Source of the DNA: CAVZRC01 sp963777695
GTDB lineage: Bacteria; Planctomycetota; Planctomycetia; Isosphaerales; Isosphaeraceae
Assembly: GCA_963777695.1 (NCBI GenBank)
Contig: CAVZRC010000003.1
Coordinates: 3,720,001 to 3,784,000 of the forward strand
Reading direction: 5' to 3'
Length of the DNA: 64,000 nt
Shown here in pieces: positions 55,358 to 64,000 of the stretch. The position numbers and the translations under genes were made by a program. The stretch's first letter is position 1; each line of letters begins with the position of its first letter. The notes below the pieces were generated by a model, which was not told where the DNA came from, did no database searches, and saw only the letters and a program-made list of their open reading frames with translations.

Positions 55358-56029
55358 TCAGGCCGGCTCTTGTAGGGACGGTGGCTGCTCGACCCAACTC
55401 AGGCCGGGGTCGCGCCCCCCGTGCCGAAGGAAGTACTCCAGCGCCCGCAAGCCTTGGGCTCGCGTGACCGTCCAGGACCGATGGATGTCGTCCTCCTGGC
55501 CGTTGCTCAGCAGGAAGCGGATCTTCTGGTCCGACGGGGAACCCTCCGAGTCGCGACAGTACGAGTCCACCCCTCCGAGCTCGGTGAAGTGGGTGACCCA
55601 GGCCCTGTCCCCGGTCAGGTGGACCCAGACCGAGCCCGACTCGCCCTCGTCCCGGTCCAGGTAGATCACCAGCCGCTCGTGCTCCGCGAACGGGGCCAGC
55701 ACCCGGCGCAAGGCTTCGACGGCGGAGACGCGATGGCGGGGGCCGCCCTCGCGCATGGGGGCGAACCAGACGACCTGCACGGAGAACCCCGGCGGTGCGG
55801 GCTCGTCCCGGTGTAGGTCGACCTCCTTGTGGCCCTCGATCGCCGCCCATTGCCGGTGTTCCGGCCCGGTGCCGCGAGGCGGACGAGTGATTCCGTTTCG
55901 CACCCGCCAGTACCGGACCGTGCTCGGCGACACCCGCACTCGCTCGGCGATCGCCCGGTCGGAGAGGCCCTCCTTAACCCAGGCGACGATCTTCTCCCGA
56001 TAGCCGTCAAGATACATCGGATCGACCAC
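55358..56029 (-). CDS. HTH-Imm1-like fusion protein
   Basis: A 223-residue protein of unknown function. Residues about 8-45 (YREKIVAWVKEGLSDRAIAE then RVRVSPSTVRYWRVRNG) form a helix-turn-helix of the resolvase/Xre type. The C-terminal 120 residues (SAVEALRRVLAPFAEHERLV, WVHLTGDRAWVTHF, GLRALEYFLRHGGRDPGLSW) resemble Imm1 immunity proteins, which end with an A-L-x-x-F-x-x-G-x-x-P-x-x-W pattern. Such a fusion would make a DNA-binding immunity or sensing protein. The assignment of Imm1 is by pattern only. Confidence 0.55.
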   Translation of the reverse strand: MVDPMYLDGYREKIVAWVKEGLSDRAIAERVRVSPSTVRYWRVRNGITRPPRGTGPEHRQWAAIEGHKEVDLHRDEPAPPGFSVQVVWFAPMREGGPRHRVSAVEALRRVLAPFAEHERLVIYLDRDEGESGSVWVHLTGDRAWVTHFTELGGVDSYCRDSEGSPSDQKIRFLLSNGQEDDIHRSWTVTRAQGLRALEYFLRHGGRDPGLSWVEQPPSLQEPA

Positions 56030-56101
56030 CGGCCCTCATGCATGAAGCAGCCTGACGGCGAAGATTCGCGGCCCGCGGAGCGGGTCCGTTAGATCGCTTC
56101 G

Positions 56102-56545
56102 TTAGGCGGGCGTCGTCCAGCCGAGGCCGCCACACCGCCGGCAATAGGGCCTGACGCTACCTTCAGGTCGGAGCCAGATCTCCTCGGGCATCTCACGTGT
56201 GCCCTTGCAGAGCGAGCAAACCTCACTGTCATGGGGCATTGGCGGCAACGCCTCGACGAGTTCCGGCAGGCCGACCGCCTCGGCCCAACGGACGATGCAC
56301 GATGCCACGTCCTTCGGATCGTCGAGGATGCGAGGCAACTCGCCCTCGCCGAGATTGCCGACCCACACCCGGCCATCCAGTCCGAGGTAAGCCGCCCTCC
56401 CCATGCCGCTCACGAGGCGGACGACCTCGTCTTCGATGAACAACGCGTCAACGACATGTGGCCGGCCGGCGCGCCAATCGGCCAACTGAGTCGCGCGGAC
56501 GGCGCGGAGATGCTCTCGCTGTGGCTCGGTTAGCGGCAATCGCAT
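56102..56545 (-). CDS. Hypothetical protein with C-terminal zinc-binding cysteines
   Basis: A 147-residue protein with no recognised family. The N-terminal 100 residues include GRAAYLGLDGRVWVGNLGEG and KDVASCIVRWAEAVGLPELV, suggestive of an alpha/beta domain. The end has CSLCKGTREMPEEIWLRPEG then CRRCGGLGW, two C-x2-C knuckles as in DnaJ-type zinc sites. GAGGAGG lies 8 bases before ATG, supporting the start at 56545. Neighbour of the HTH-Imm1-like gene, same strand, 72 bp away. Confidence 0.6.
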   Translation of the reverse strand: MRLPLTEPQREHLRAVRATQLADWRAGRPHVVDALFIEDEVVRLVSGMGRAAYLGLDGRVWVGNLGEGELPRILDDPKDVASCIVRWAEAVGLPELVEALPPMPHDSEVCSLCKGTREMPEEIWLRPEGSVRPYCRRCGGLGWTTPA

Positions 56546-56767
56546 CCGTCGCCCTCCTCTGCCTGGCGAAGAAGCATCATGCTCACGTGACTGGCCAGAT
56601 TCTAACTCCGCTCAACCGGGATCGCCAGCGAGGACATGGCAGATCGACGATACGCGCATTGGATGCCGAACGCGGGGGCGTAGGCTGTTCAGATGGTCCG
56701 GGGGCTGGACGATCTCCGTAAACTTGGGCAAGCCTACACGAGACGCGACCATTCCACAGGGATTCCC

Positions 56768-57244
56768 ATGGAAATTCTCGAAGCCTATCTCGCCTCAATT
56801 AAAGACCTTCGCGCCGCCTACGACGGCATGACCAGAGACCAACTCCACGCCCATCCCGTCGAGGGGAAGTGGAGCGCGATGGAGGTCCTCTGCCACCTCG
56901 TCGATATCGAACTGATGATCGCCATGCGGATCCGCACCGCCCTGCAACGGGACACGCCGAGGCTACCGGCGTCGACCATCGAGGAGTTGACCGCGACCCT
57001 GGCCGTGGATGCTCGGGAAGCGGCGGAGGAATTGACCTGCTTCGAGACGATCCGCAACCAGACGGCCCGGATCGTCCGGTCGTTTCCCGAATCCGCCCTC
57101 GACAGGGACATTGTGCTTGTCAAGGTCACCGGCGAAGAGGTCACCCGAACCGTGAGGGAGTTCCTGACAGGCATGGTCGGGCACGTGAAGCATCACCTGG
57201 GCTTCGTCATCGAGAAACGGAAGGCGATGGGGCTCGCCGCGTGA
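56768..57244 (+). CDS. DinB/DUF664 family protein
   Basis: A 158-residue four-helix-bundle protein. MEILEAYLASIKDLRAAYDG then EGKWSAMEVLCHLVDIELMI contains the first metal His (CHLVD), and GMVGHVKHHLGFV the second pair, as in DinB-like metalloenzymes. Members are thiol transferases or have unknown activity. The ATG at 56768 has AGGGATT upstream; the frame opens at 56693 without support. Confidence 0.82.
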   Translation: MEILEAYLASIKDLRAAYDGMTRDQLHAHPVEGKWSAMEVLCHLVDIELMIAMRIRTALQRDTPRLPASTIEELTATLAVDAREAAEELTCFETIRNQTARIVRSFPESALDRDIVLVKVTGEEVTRTVREFLTGMVGHVKHHLGFVIEKRKAMGLAA

Positions 57245-57306
57245 TTCAGGAGACCGAGAGGGAGGCGGGCGGATCGGAATCGCGAGCCTCCCCTGGCGAC
57301 TCCGAC

Positions 57307-58211
57307 TTATTCGTTGTAGATGCTCTTCACGAAATTCGTCACGTCCTTGATGGGCCAGTCTGGATACTTTGACTTGAACTCGGCCGTAAGCGATCGGCCT
57401 GCCTGGTCGGCGTCTACGCCCTGGTGCTTCAGACCGAGGGCGCGGGTCCGCAGATCGACGATGAATGCCTTCTCCTTGGCCACCAGCGACCCGTCGCCCG
57501 CGGGGCTGTGGGTCGGCATGACGTGCTCGGCCCCGAGTTTTTCCACCTGGTCGAGCACCGCGATCCAGCTCGAAGGCGTGCCGCCGTCGCCGTAGATGTT
57601 CGGCACGACCTTGTTCTGCACGACGTCGCCGGAGATCAGGGTCTTGTCGGGCAAGACGAAGGTCAGCTCATCGCCCTTGGTATGGGCGCCGCCGAACCAG
57701 AGGAGCCGCGCCGTCACGCCGCCTCCGAGATCCAGTTCCAGCTCCTTGTCGAAGGTCTTGTCCGGGCGCGAAGCTTGGCGTTAACGAGCCACTCCTTCCA
57801 CCTGGGGTTCATGCCCGAGAACCGCTGGATCATCTCCTCGCCGTGCTTGTCCATCTCGTCCTGCTGCACCTTGGGGCGGATCAGGATGGTCCCGTCGGGG
57901 AAACCGGCCACGCCCCCGGCATGCTCGGGATGGAAGTGCGTTGTCGTCAGGTAGAGCTTGTTGTCGGGCGCGAGTCGTTTCGCCACCCTCGCGACCGTGG
58001 CACCATTGCGGGGCCCGAGGCCGGTGTCGACGACCAGCGTCGCTTTCTCTCCCACGACGATCCCGATGTTCGGCCAGCCAACGATCTGCCAGACGTGATC
58101 CGACACTTTCTCGGTTTCTTCGCCCAGGGGTTTCTCTCGGTCCGAATCGCTCTGCGCGTGCGCCGTAGCGGTCACGAAGCACAGCAAGCCCAGGGAGAGG
58201 ATGATCTTCAT
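57307..58211 (-). pseudogene. Metallo-beta-lactamase-fold hydrolase, frameshifted
   Basis: First part: MKIILSLGLLCFVTATAHAQ (signal peptide), VSDHVWQIVGWPNIGIVVGE, then the metal motif THFHPEHAGG (HxHxEH rather than HxHxDH). It loses frame after LVNAKLRA near 57766. The second frame continues PDKTFDKELELDLGGGVTAR then LLWFGGAHTKGDELTFVLPD, GDVVQNKVVP and HVMPTHSPAG, ending SIYNE. Inserting one base rejoins a normal exported MBL-fold enzyme of about 300 residues. The break lies in a C/G-rich run, so it may be an assembly indel. Confidence 0.78.
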
Positions 58212-58332
58212 ATTGCCGTTCTCCGATGTGATTGGCCGCCGCCATCGAGAGAGCGGCGATGCTCGCCGGAGCCAGGTCAGTCGCGGCCCAATTCTATGGC
58301 GGCTCGACGTGAGCGGTTAAGTGGACGGGTGC

Positions 58333-58336
58333 TTAG
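58333..58336. repeat. Left target duplication TTAG
   Basis: TTAG at 58333-58336 is repeated at 59851-59854, flanking the IS701-type element. YTAR is the usual IS701-family target. Confidence 0.7.
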
Positions 58337-59850
58337 TTACAGCGGAAGGTATTTTGGCACAGCCCGCAGACTCGTTACAATCGAAGGGCAGCTTGACCGA
58401 CGAACCGGTACGTCATCGATCACGCCGCAGTCAGGAGGTGGACTCCATGACCCGGAGGACGTGCGCCGCGGCCGAGCGGCTGACCAGTTTCACCACCGGT
58501 TCGCTCCCCTCTTCGGCAAGGACGGGGCCGAGGACCATGCCTACGTCTATGTGAAGGGGCTGATGATCTGCCCCGAGCGCAAGAGCGTCGAACCCATCGC
58601 CCTGCACGTGGGCGATGGCCGGGTCTCGGCCTTGCAGAAGTTCATCAACGCCGCCCCCTGGGATCACGACGACATCCAGGCCGAGATCCAGGAGGTCTTC
58701 ACCGAGGAGTTGGCCCCCACCGCGACGGCCGATGCCGTGGGCATCGTCGGCGTGGTCAACGAGAGCGGCTTCGCCAAGAAGGGGGATCACAGTGCCGGCG
58801 TGGCTCGGCAATACAACGGTCGGCTGGGCAAGGAAGACAACTGCCAGGTCGGGGTCTATCTGGTCGCCATGGCATCCGATGGCTCGGCGCTGGTGGATCA
58901 TCAATTGTACCTGCCGGAATCGTGGTGCGAGGACAACGAGGCGTGCCGGGAACGCCGGGCCAAGGCGCATATCCCCGAGACGATCGCCTTCCAGACCAAG
59001 CCCGAGATCGCCGGGGCGATGATCCGGCGCACGGAGATCGCGGGCCTGGTCGCTCTCGACTGGATCACGGCCGACGAGGAGTACGGCCGCAACGGCGACT
59101 TCCTCGACGAGCTGGAGACGTTGGGGAAGCGATACGTGGTCGAGGTCCCGGTCAACACCAGCGTCTGGACGGAGGACCCGGCCGGGTGCATCCCGCCCTA
59201 CGCGGGCAAGGGCCGGGTGCCGACCAAGCCGAGCCGGGACTCGGTCAAGTCGGTCAAGGAGGTCGTCGCCTCCTGGGAGGAGACGACTTGGCGGCGACTG
59301 TATGTGGGCGAGGGAGCCCGTGGTCCGCTCTGGTACGAGTTCGCGGCGGTGCGGGTGTGGGCCGTGCGCCACGGCGAGGCGGGGAGACCGATCTGGCTGT
59401 TGGCCCGACGGTCGTTGGACGAGAAGCCCGAGATCAAGTACTACGTCAGCAACGCGGAGGCGACGACCCCGCTGGAAGTCCTGGCCCGAGTGGCTTGCAA
59501 GCGGCACAAGGTCGAGGAGTTCTTCGAAGACAGCAAGGGCTATCTGGGGATGGTGCAGTACGAGACGCGGTCGTGGACCGGCTGGCACCATCACATGAGT
59601 CTGGTGGCTCTGGCTCACCTGTTCATCACGCTGACCCGGCGGGATCTGCAAAAAAAGACGCCGGAGCTGACGCTGGATCGGGTCGTCCGACTGATGTGGA
59701 GTGCGATCGGGAGGCCGACCCTGAGCGTGGAAGCGGCGATTGAGTTGGTGAACTATCATATCAATCGCAACCGGATCGCCAGGAATTCACACATGAAATC
59801 GTGGATGCTTAAGCATGGGTATCAGGGCGAAAAATCGTTCCGCTGTAGAA
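58337..59850. mobile_element. IS701-family insertion sequence
   Basis: A 1,514-bp element. Left end TTACAGCGGAAGGTATTTTG and right end (reverse complement) TTCTACAGCGGAACGATTTT are similar over about 22 bp. It has a 4-bp TTAG duplication. It carries one transposase with a frameshift and no stop codon inside the element. Confidence 0.8.
58447..59850 (+). pseudogene. IS701-family transposase, frameshifted
   Basis: ATG at 58447 with CAGGAGGTGG upstream begins MTRRTCAAAERLTSFTT; loss of one C near 58496 (ACCACCGG for ACCACCCGG) shifts frame. The remaining frame gives FAPLFGKDGAEDHAYVYVKG, then VVNESGFAKKGDHSAGVARQ, ENCQVGVYL, HIPETIAFQTKPEIAGAMIR, WITADEEYG and VACKRHKVEEFFEDSKGYLG. The first catalytic position, Asp in relatives (V-D-E-S), is Asn (codon AAC). 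The frame leaves the element without a stop and runs on to 60353. So probably inactive. Confidence 0.84.
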
Positions 59851-59854
59851 TTAG

Positions 59855-60090
59855 GAAAGACCCTGCTGACGATCGAGAGGATCACCGGCCTGAAGCCGGA
59901 TCGCTTCATCGATCCCTGAGCCGCCCAAGCCTGCGCGCTGCGCTCACGACGCCTGGCGGTCGTCGTTGTGGACCGGCGTCAGATTCCCAATTCGAGCATT
60001 TCGTCGGGTATCGTGACTTTGATGGTCCGCTGGGACCCGCTATCCTGAACGCTCCGCGGAGAATTCCCGGGCATATGGAGCCGCAAGACC
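59855..60090. other. Intergenic flank with possible C-terminal scrap
   Basis: Right after the element a short frame, KTLLTIERITGLKPDRFIDP then stop (to 59919), looks coding-like and could be the end of a gene cut by the insertion, but no matching 5' part is found in 58212-58336. The rest shows no gene. Confidence 0.3.
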
Positions 60091-61457
60091 ATGGGGAAGC
60101 CTCTGAAGACCGTGTGCTTCGTCGTTCTCATCGCCGTGATCGAGCCGACAGCAAACCTGGCCCTGTCTCAGGAGCGATCGGAGCCAGGACCGGCCGCCAA
60201 GGCGATCTCGGAAGAGGTCCGCGAGGCGATCATCGCCCTGCGGAATACGGACGTCGGCAACTCCAAGAGCTGGGCGAGGGCCGTCCGCAGGCTGACCCAG
60301 ATCGGGAAAGCGGCCGTGCCTCCTTTGATCGAGGAACTGGACCGCACGACTGAGGATCGCCCGCTCCGCTCGCTCGGATTCACGCTGAGAGCGATCGGAG
60401 ATCCGAGGGCCGTGCCGGCGTTGATCCGGGCGATCCCGCGAACCCTCATGCCGCCCGGGAGTGATTTCGGACTCAAGATGGACGATCCGGATCTCCTCGC
60501 GTTCCTGAGACGACACGACCTCGACGAGACGGATCAGGGGCGACGGCTTCACGTTCGGCAGGGCCTATCGCGAGATCACCGGGCGCATCCATACCCTCAC
60601 GGGTCGGCGATTCAACGAGGATGAGTTGATCTTCATCAGTCTCCAGGGGACTCCGAAGCAACGCTGGCTCCAGCGTTGGCTCTTCCATGGACTCGCCTCT
60701 CGATGGGCGGTCTGGTGGAAGCAGAACTGGCGGAAGTTCACGGACGATCCGACCTATGCAAGGATCAGCCTCCCGACGTTGCCCGGACTGCGCCTCCGGT
60801 CGCTTCGATTTCGGCCGTACAACCTTTCCTGACCGGGGATCAAGTCAGGATCGCGAGCGGTTGGGCGAACATAGTCCTCGGGCCGCCGCAGCCCCGGGAG
60901 TATTATCGGACATTCAAAGATCTGGATACCGGCAGGGAAATTCCGTGGCCCAAGGACCTGCCCGATCGGTCGGAAGCCAAGGGCGACGAGATCGCGGCCT
61001 TCGCGGCCAAGGAGGGTTTCGACCTGATGGGGCATCGAGTACACGCCGCCGGGTTCCGACTCGGTCCTACTATGCTCTCCGGGGGCTTGGCCTTCGCCCT
61101 GGCAGGTTGACAATAGCGTCTTCGGTAAGATCGACGGCGATCTGCGTGAAAACAAGCCCCCAGACCTCGACCGGCCCGCCAGCGATCTGTTGATGGACTA
61201 CGACGCCAGAGACGAAGACGTATCATCCCGAGAACAAGGCGACCTTTCTCTTCGTCACCCGCGAGGGGACGACCGGCATCCTCCAGTTGACCGGCCTCGC
61301 GACCGAACTTCGTCGGCCCGAAGACATCGGGAAGCGCCATGTTCCCGACCTTCCGGATCCCCCCGGCCAGGTCACCCCGCTTAAGGCTGTCCGTAGCTTC
61401 TCCTTCGGAGTTCAGATCCGGTACAACTTCCTGGTCGAAGGCGAGCAGGAGCCTTAG
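60091..61457 (+). pseudogene. Secreted HEAT-repeat protein relic with multiple frameshifts
   Basis: Begins MGKPLKTVCFVVLIAVIEPT (signal), HEAT-like part RAVRRLTQIGKAAVPPLIEE and LRAIGDPRAVPALIRAIPRT. It changes frame near 60537 (then FTFGRAYREITGRIHTLTGR, RWLQRWLFHGLASRWAVWWK), again near 60785 (VQPFLTGDQVRIASGWANIV), near 61060 (DNSVFGKIDGDLRENKPPDL) and near 61200 (FVTREGTTGILQLTGL), ending QIRYNFLVEGEQEP at 61457. The pieces are collinear, so the original protein was about 455 residues. Four or more shifts mean a true pseudogene. Confidence 0.75.
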
Positions 61458-61599
61458 AACGAGCGGTCTCCCTTACCCGTTTCCGGACTCCCAACCTTCG
61501 TTACCTTCGTTTCGTTCTGGTCAAGATTTGTCCTGCCCGATGAAAAGAGCCTTGAAGTCAAAGGGCATCGCGATGGCCGTGCGGCCAAGAGTTCGCCGC

Positions 61600-62625
61600 T
61601 CAAGGCCCGGTCGGAGTCGCCTGGCCGACCGCGCCGCGAAGGAGATCGACCCGGGCTCGGCTAACTTGCCCGGTTCCGTTGACGCCAATCCTGAGCGTGG
61701 GCCGCTGCCGCTGGAGGTGATTCAACCCACCGGCGGTCACGCTCGTCGTGTCGGATACGAAGAAGGTCGAGAGGTGGTCCATCTCCGAAACCGGGGCAAG
61801 CCCGTTGTCGGTGAACCAGGGCCCGTAGACTTCGAGCGTCTCGAGGTTCGTGAGCGATCTGAGATGAGCCATCCCGGCGTCGCTGCCCGTGTCGCCGCCG
61901 AACGAAAGCAGCTCGAGGGATGTCAGGTTTGCGAGCTGGGCGGGGTCTGCGTCGGTCACCTTCGTCATATGGATGAAAAGCATCCGAAGCCCGGTGAGCC
62001 GGGAGAGGCTCGGCAAGCCGGCGTCGGTCTCGAGGTCGATGTTCAGACGTATGAGTCGATTGAGGCCGGCCAGGTGGGCCAGGCCGGGGCCTTCAATGCC
62101 CGTGGGTCCCACGATCCAGAGCGACTGGAGTCAACCCAAACTGGCGAGGTGAGCTAGGCCGGCGTCGGTCAGCCCTGGGGTCCCTGAGAACGACAGCATG
62201 CGCAGCTCCGACAACCCCGCGAGGTGTGCGAGACCGGCGTCGGTGACGCGCGTCGCCCCTGCGGAAATCTGCTTCAGCCGACGCAGACGTCCGACGTGAG
62301 CAAGGATGGCGTCCGATTGTGGTTCCTGGATCGATACGTCGGTCACGTTGGCGAAGAAGTCGACGCCGATGAGACCGACCAGCCACTTCGGTCCGGGGAG
62401 AGAGCCGTCCGGATGGCTGGGCCCTACGTGAGGCCCTACGAGTTGATAATCGTATCGGACGCTGCCGCCGGCTGCGATGATGGCTTTGACCGCGTCGCGC
62501 TGGACGGCCGCTCGGCGGATGAACCAGCCGAGTCCCGCGCCGACGATCAGGACGAGCACCATCATGACCCTGACGCTGAGGCGAAGTCGGCGCCACCATG
62601 GTCGTCGAGAAAGGGGCGGCTTCAT
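61600..62625 (-). pseudogene. Membrane-anchored leucine-rich repeat protein with in-frame TGA
   Basis: Starts MKPPLSRRPWWRRLRLSVRV then MMVLVLIVGAGLGWFIRRAA (membrane helix), a standard planctomycete N-terminus. LRRs: VTDAGLAHLAGLSELRMLSF, LTDAGLAHLASLG, then TGA at 62131-62133, and in the same frame LQSLWIVGPTGIEGPGLAHL, LTNLETLEVYGPWFTDNGLA. CGA-to-TGA would explain the stop between GLAHLASLG and LQSLW. Otherwise open, about 341 residues. The protein probably serves as an extracytoplasmic binding module. Confidence 0.8.
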
Positions 62626-62679
62626 TCGTAACCCGTTGGATTGGGTAGAGGAAAGCAAACGGTCGCCCGGCGGCGTCGG

Positions 62680-63030
62680 TCAACTGGGCCGAAACGGTGC
62701 CGTGAAATCGTCATCCTGAATCGAGCAGAACAAGCGGGGATGCTCCTTGTACTTCGCCCACACCAGGCCGACCTCATGCTCGTCCATCAAGAAACAGCGA
62801 CCCAGGTACATGCCGTCCCTCTGATAGGTCGAATACTTGACATAATAGCAGTCCGGCCGCCGTGCCAACTCGCGCAGGACGTCGGCCAGGAGCGACTGGT
62901 CCGTGGCGACGAAACAGAGCTTCTTCTGGCAGCCACGCTTCCTCTGATACCACGGCTTCTTCGCGTAACATGCCGGTCCCGTGATCTCCATGAAGTACCC
63001 GTTCGCACTCGGGCGGAAGTCGACGTCCAT
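62680..63030 (-). CDS. Small hypothetical protein
   Basis: A 116-residue protein (MDVDFRPSANGYFMEITGPA, then CYAKKPWYQRKRGCQKKLCF, YYVKYSTYQRDGMYLGRCFL). It is rich in Tyr, Cys and Lys. No family is recognised. No ribosome-binding site precedes the ATG, so the start may differ. Divergent from the membrane gene at 63277. Confidence 0.5.
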   Translation of the reverse strand: MDVDFRPSANGYFMEITGPACYAKKPWYQRKRGCQKKLCFVATDQSLLADVLRELARRPDCYYVKYSTYQRDGMYLGRCFLMDEHEVGLVWAKYKEHPRLFCSIQDDDFTAPFRPS

Positions 63031-63276
63031 CGAGTGGCCCCACTCGGTTACGGTCGATCGGGAGCCTGATTATCCCTGGCGAGCCGGGCCGCTTGCAAGC
63101 GGATTGGTTCGGCGATCGGGCGACGCGGTCCGCCCTTCCAGGGCCGCACTTCGCTCCGGTGGACAGGTGGCGTACCGATCACCGCCACCAGCGTGCGTGC
63201 GGATCGCCACGTTACATTCCGCGTGACTTCTCGCGAGGCGGCTCTCCGCTCGGTACGATGGGAACGGAGGTGATCG

Positions 63277-63861
63277 ATGCGCCGCTTCTCGCTCCGCACC
63301 CTGATGGCTTTCATCCTCGTGGCTGCCGTCGGCCTGGCCGCACTCCGCACCGCCAACGATCTGTGGGCGGGTAGGATGCTCTTGGCCGCCCTGGCCGCGG
63401 TGGGCGTGTCCATCCTCGGAGCGGCACTCATGCGGGGCCGCGAGCGGGCCTGGTGGCTGGGCTTTGCCGTGTTCGGGGGCGGCTATCTGGCCGTTTCCGT
63501 CGGCCCCTGGGTTGACGATGCGTTCCGGCAGAAACTCAGCACGACACATTGGATCGGCGACCTTCGCAATCTGATGTTCGATTCGAGCGTGAAGTCCCTT
63601 CTGGCCGAGAAGGACCAGATCCGAGAGGAATTGGCGAAGCTGCTTCCAGTCTCCGGGAATGGCGATCCCGTGGTTTCATCGCTACGGAGAAATCTGAAGG
63701 CGATCGATGAACAGTTGACGAGAAACAGGAATGTGACACGGCGCTTCGACCACTTCCAGAGCATCGGCCACAGCCTCTTCGTCCTCGTGTCCGGCCTGAT
63801 GGGCGGCACGGTCGCCGCGTGGTTCTACGCGCGGCGGGGGCGAGAGATGGATGATGAGTGA
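63277..63861 (+). CDS. Integral membrane protein of unknown function
   Basis: A 194-residue protein. N-terminus MRRFSLRTLMAFILVAAVGL is the common planctomycete leader-type helix. Further helices: GRMLLAALAAVGVSILGAAL, AWWLGFAVFGGGYLAVSVGP and, at the end, SLFVLVSGLMGGTVAAWFYA. Between about 88 and 158 is a polar helical domain (SLLAEKDQIREELAKLLPVS). GGAGGTGATC, 1-2 bases before ATG, is a strong ribosome-binding sequence though close to it. Confidence 0.72.
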   Translation: MRRFSLRTLMAFILVAAVGLAALRTANDLWAGRMLLAALAAVGVSILGAALMRGRERAWWLGFAVFGGGYLAVSVGPWVDDAFRQKLSTTHWIGDLRNLMFDSSVKSLLAEKDQIREELAKLLPVSGNGDPVVSSLRRNLKAIDEQLTRNRNVTRRFDHFQSIGHSLFVLVSGLMGGTVAAWFYARRGREMDDE

Positions 63862-63912
63862 AGGTTGAACGGCTGCGAGGGGGCATCGGGCTCCATTGCC
63901 GGCGATCGATCA

Positions 63913-64000
63913 TCAACCGATCGCGGCGAGCAACTGGGCCGTCGTGAGGATGGCATGCGCGAAGGTCGGCCAGTTGACCTCGACTGCGGCTCGCATCGCC
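63913..64000 (-). CDS. Partial gene end at the window edge
   Basis: On the minus strand an open frame enters from beyond 64000 and ends at 63913 with AMRAAVEVNWPTFAHAILTT then AQLLAAIG. It is too short to identify; coding is suggested only by the open frame and usage. Confidence 0.35.
   Translation of the reverse strand, partial: AMRAAVEVNWPTFAHAILTTAQLLAAIG

Noticed and set aside
57843..58446. N-terminal extension of the IS701 transposase frame
   Set aside because: It lies outside the element, opposite the metallo-beta-lactamase gene; the true start is ATG 58447 in another frame with a strong ribosome-binding site.
1..64000. tRNA or rRNA genes
   Set aside because: No GGTTCGAATCC-type arm with a matching acceptor stem, and no rRNA-like conserved text, was found by reading; a covariance-model search would be decisive.

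Overview
The window looks like chromosome of a planctomycete, most likely family Isosphaeraceae. Evidence: high GC; three secreted proteins with the planctomycete 'LE-R-LLS' type N-terminal motif (345-5504, 10235-11341, 35716-37989); a DUF1559 prepilin-like protein; a caspase/WD40 protein; an ECF sigma/anti-sigma pair; and LRR, DUF4058 and GNAT proteins of the kind common in that family. No rRNA, tRNA or CRISPR array was seen.

Layout. 0-11.4 kb: cell-surface and periplasmic functions (very large FG-GAP/VCBS protein, a metallopeptidase-like protein, a di-heme cytochrome c peroxidase-like protein, YjbQ, a CAP/SCP protein). 11.9-33 kb: mostly housekeeping genes: phosphohexomutase, HNH endonuclease with an RHH partner, glutamate 5-kinase, PurF-type amidotransferase, aldo/keto reductase, LarA, alpha/beta hydrolase, DCC protein, LysS, LolC/LolD, IlvE, universal stress protein, Nudix hydrolase, ECF sigma factor with its membrane partner, and an unusually large signal peptidase I. 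An insertion sequence (17840-19177) sits inside a palindromic repeat in this part. 34-42.9 kb: histidine kinase relic, Gly-rich surface protein, integrase relic, and a radical-SAM gene divergent from a sigma-54 regulator.

42.9-64 kb is accessory and decaying. Two insertion sequences lie 14 bp apart, and one truncates a caspase-HEAT-WD40 gene. It also holds relic fragments of paralogues of the sigma-54 regulator, DUF4058, an RHH protein, a DUF1559 protein, a tandem-repeat block, an ankyrin protein, an HTH-Imm1-like fusion, DinB, a frameshifted metallo-beta-lactamase-fold protein, an IS701-type element with a 4-bp target duplication, a multiply frameshifted HEAT protein, and an LRR gene with a nonsense codon.

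A striking global feature is the number of single-base frameshifts in otherwise intact genes (near 5465, 30900, 32386, 49540, 57766 and 58496), plus two in-frame TGA codons (22115-22117, 62131-62133). Some probably reflect assembly indels (lepB should be essential). Others, such as the histidine kinase and HEAT relics, are genuine decay.

The items most worth following are: the signal peptidase I with zinc ribbon and large insert; the caspase-HEAT-WD40 protein; the sigma-54 regulator with an altered GAFTGA loop beside a radical-SAM protein with CX6CX2C spacing; and the HTH-Imm1-like fusion.
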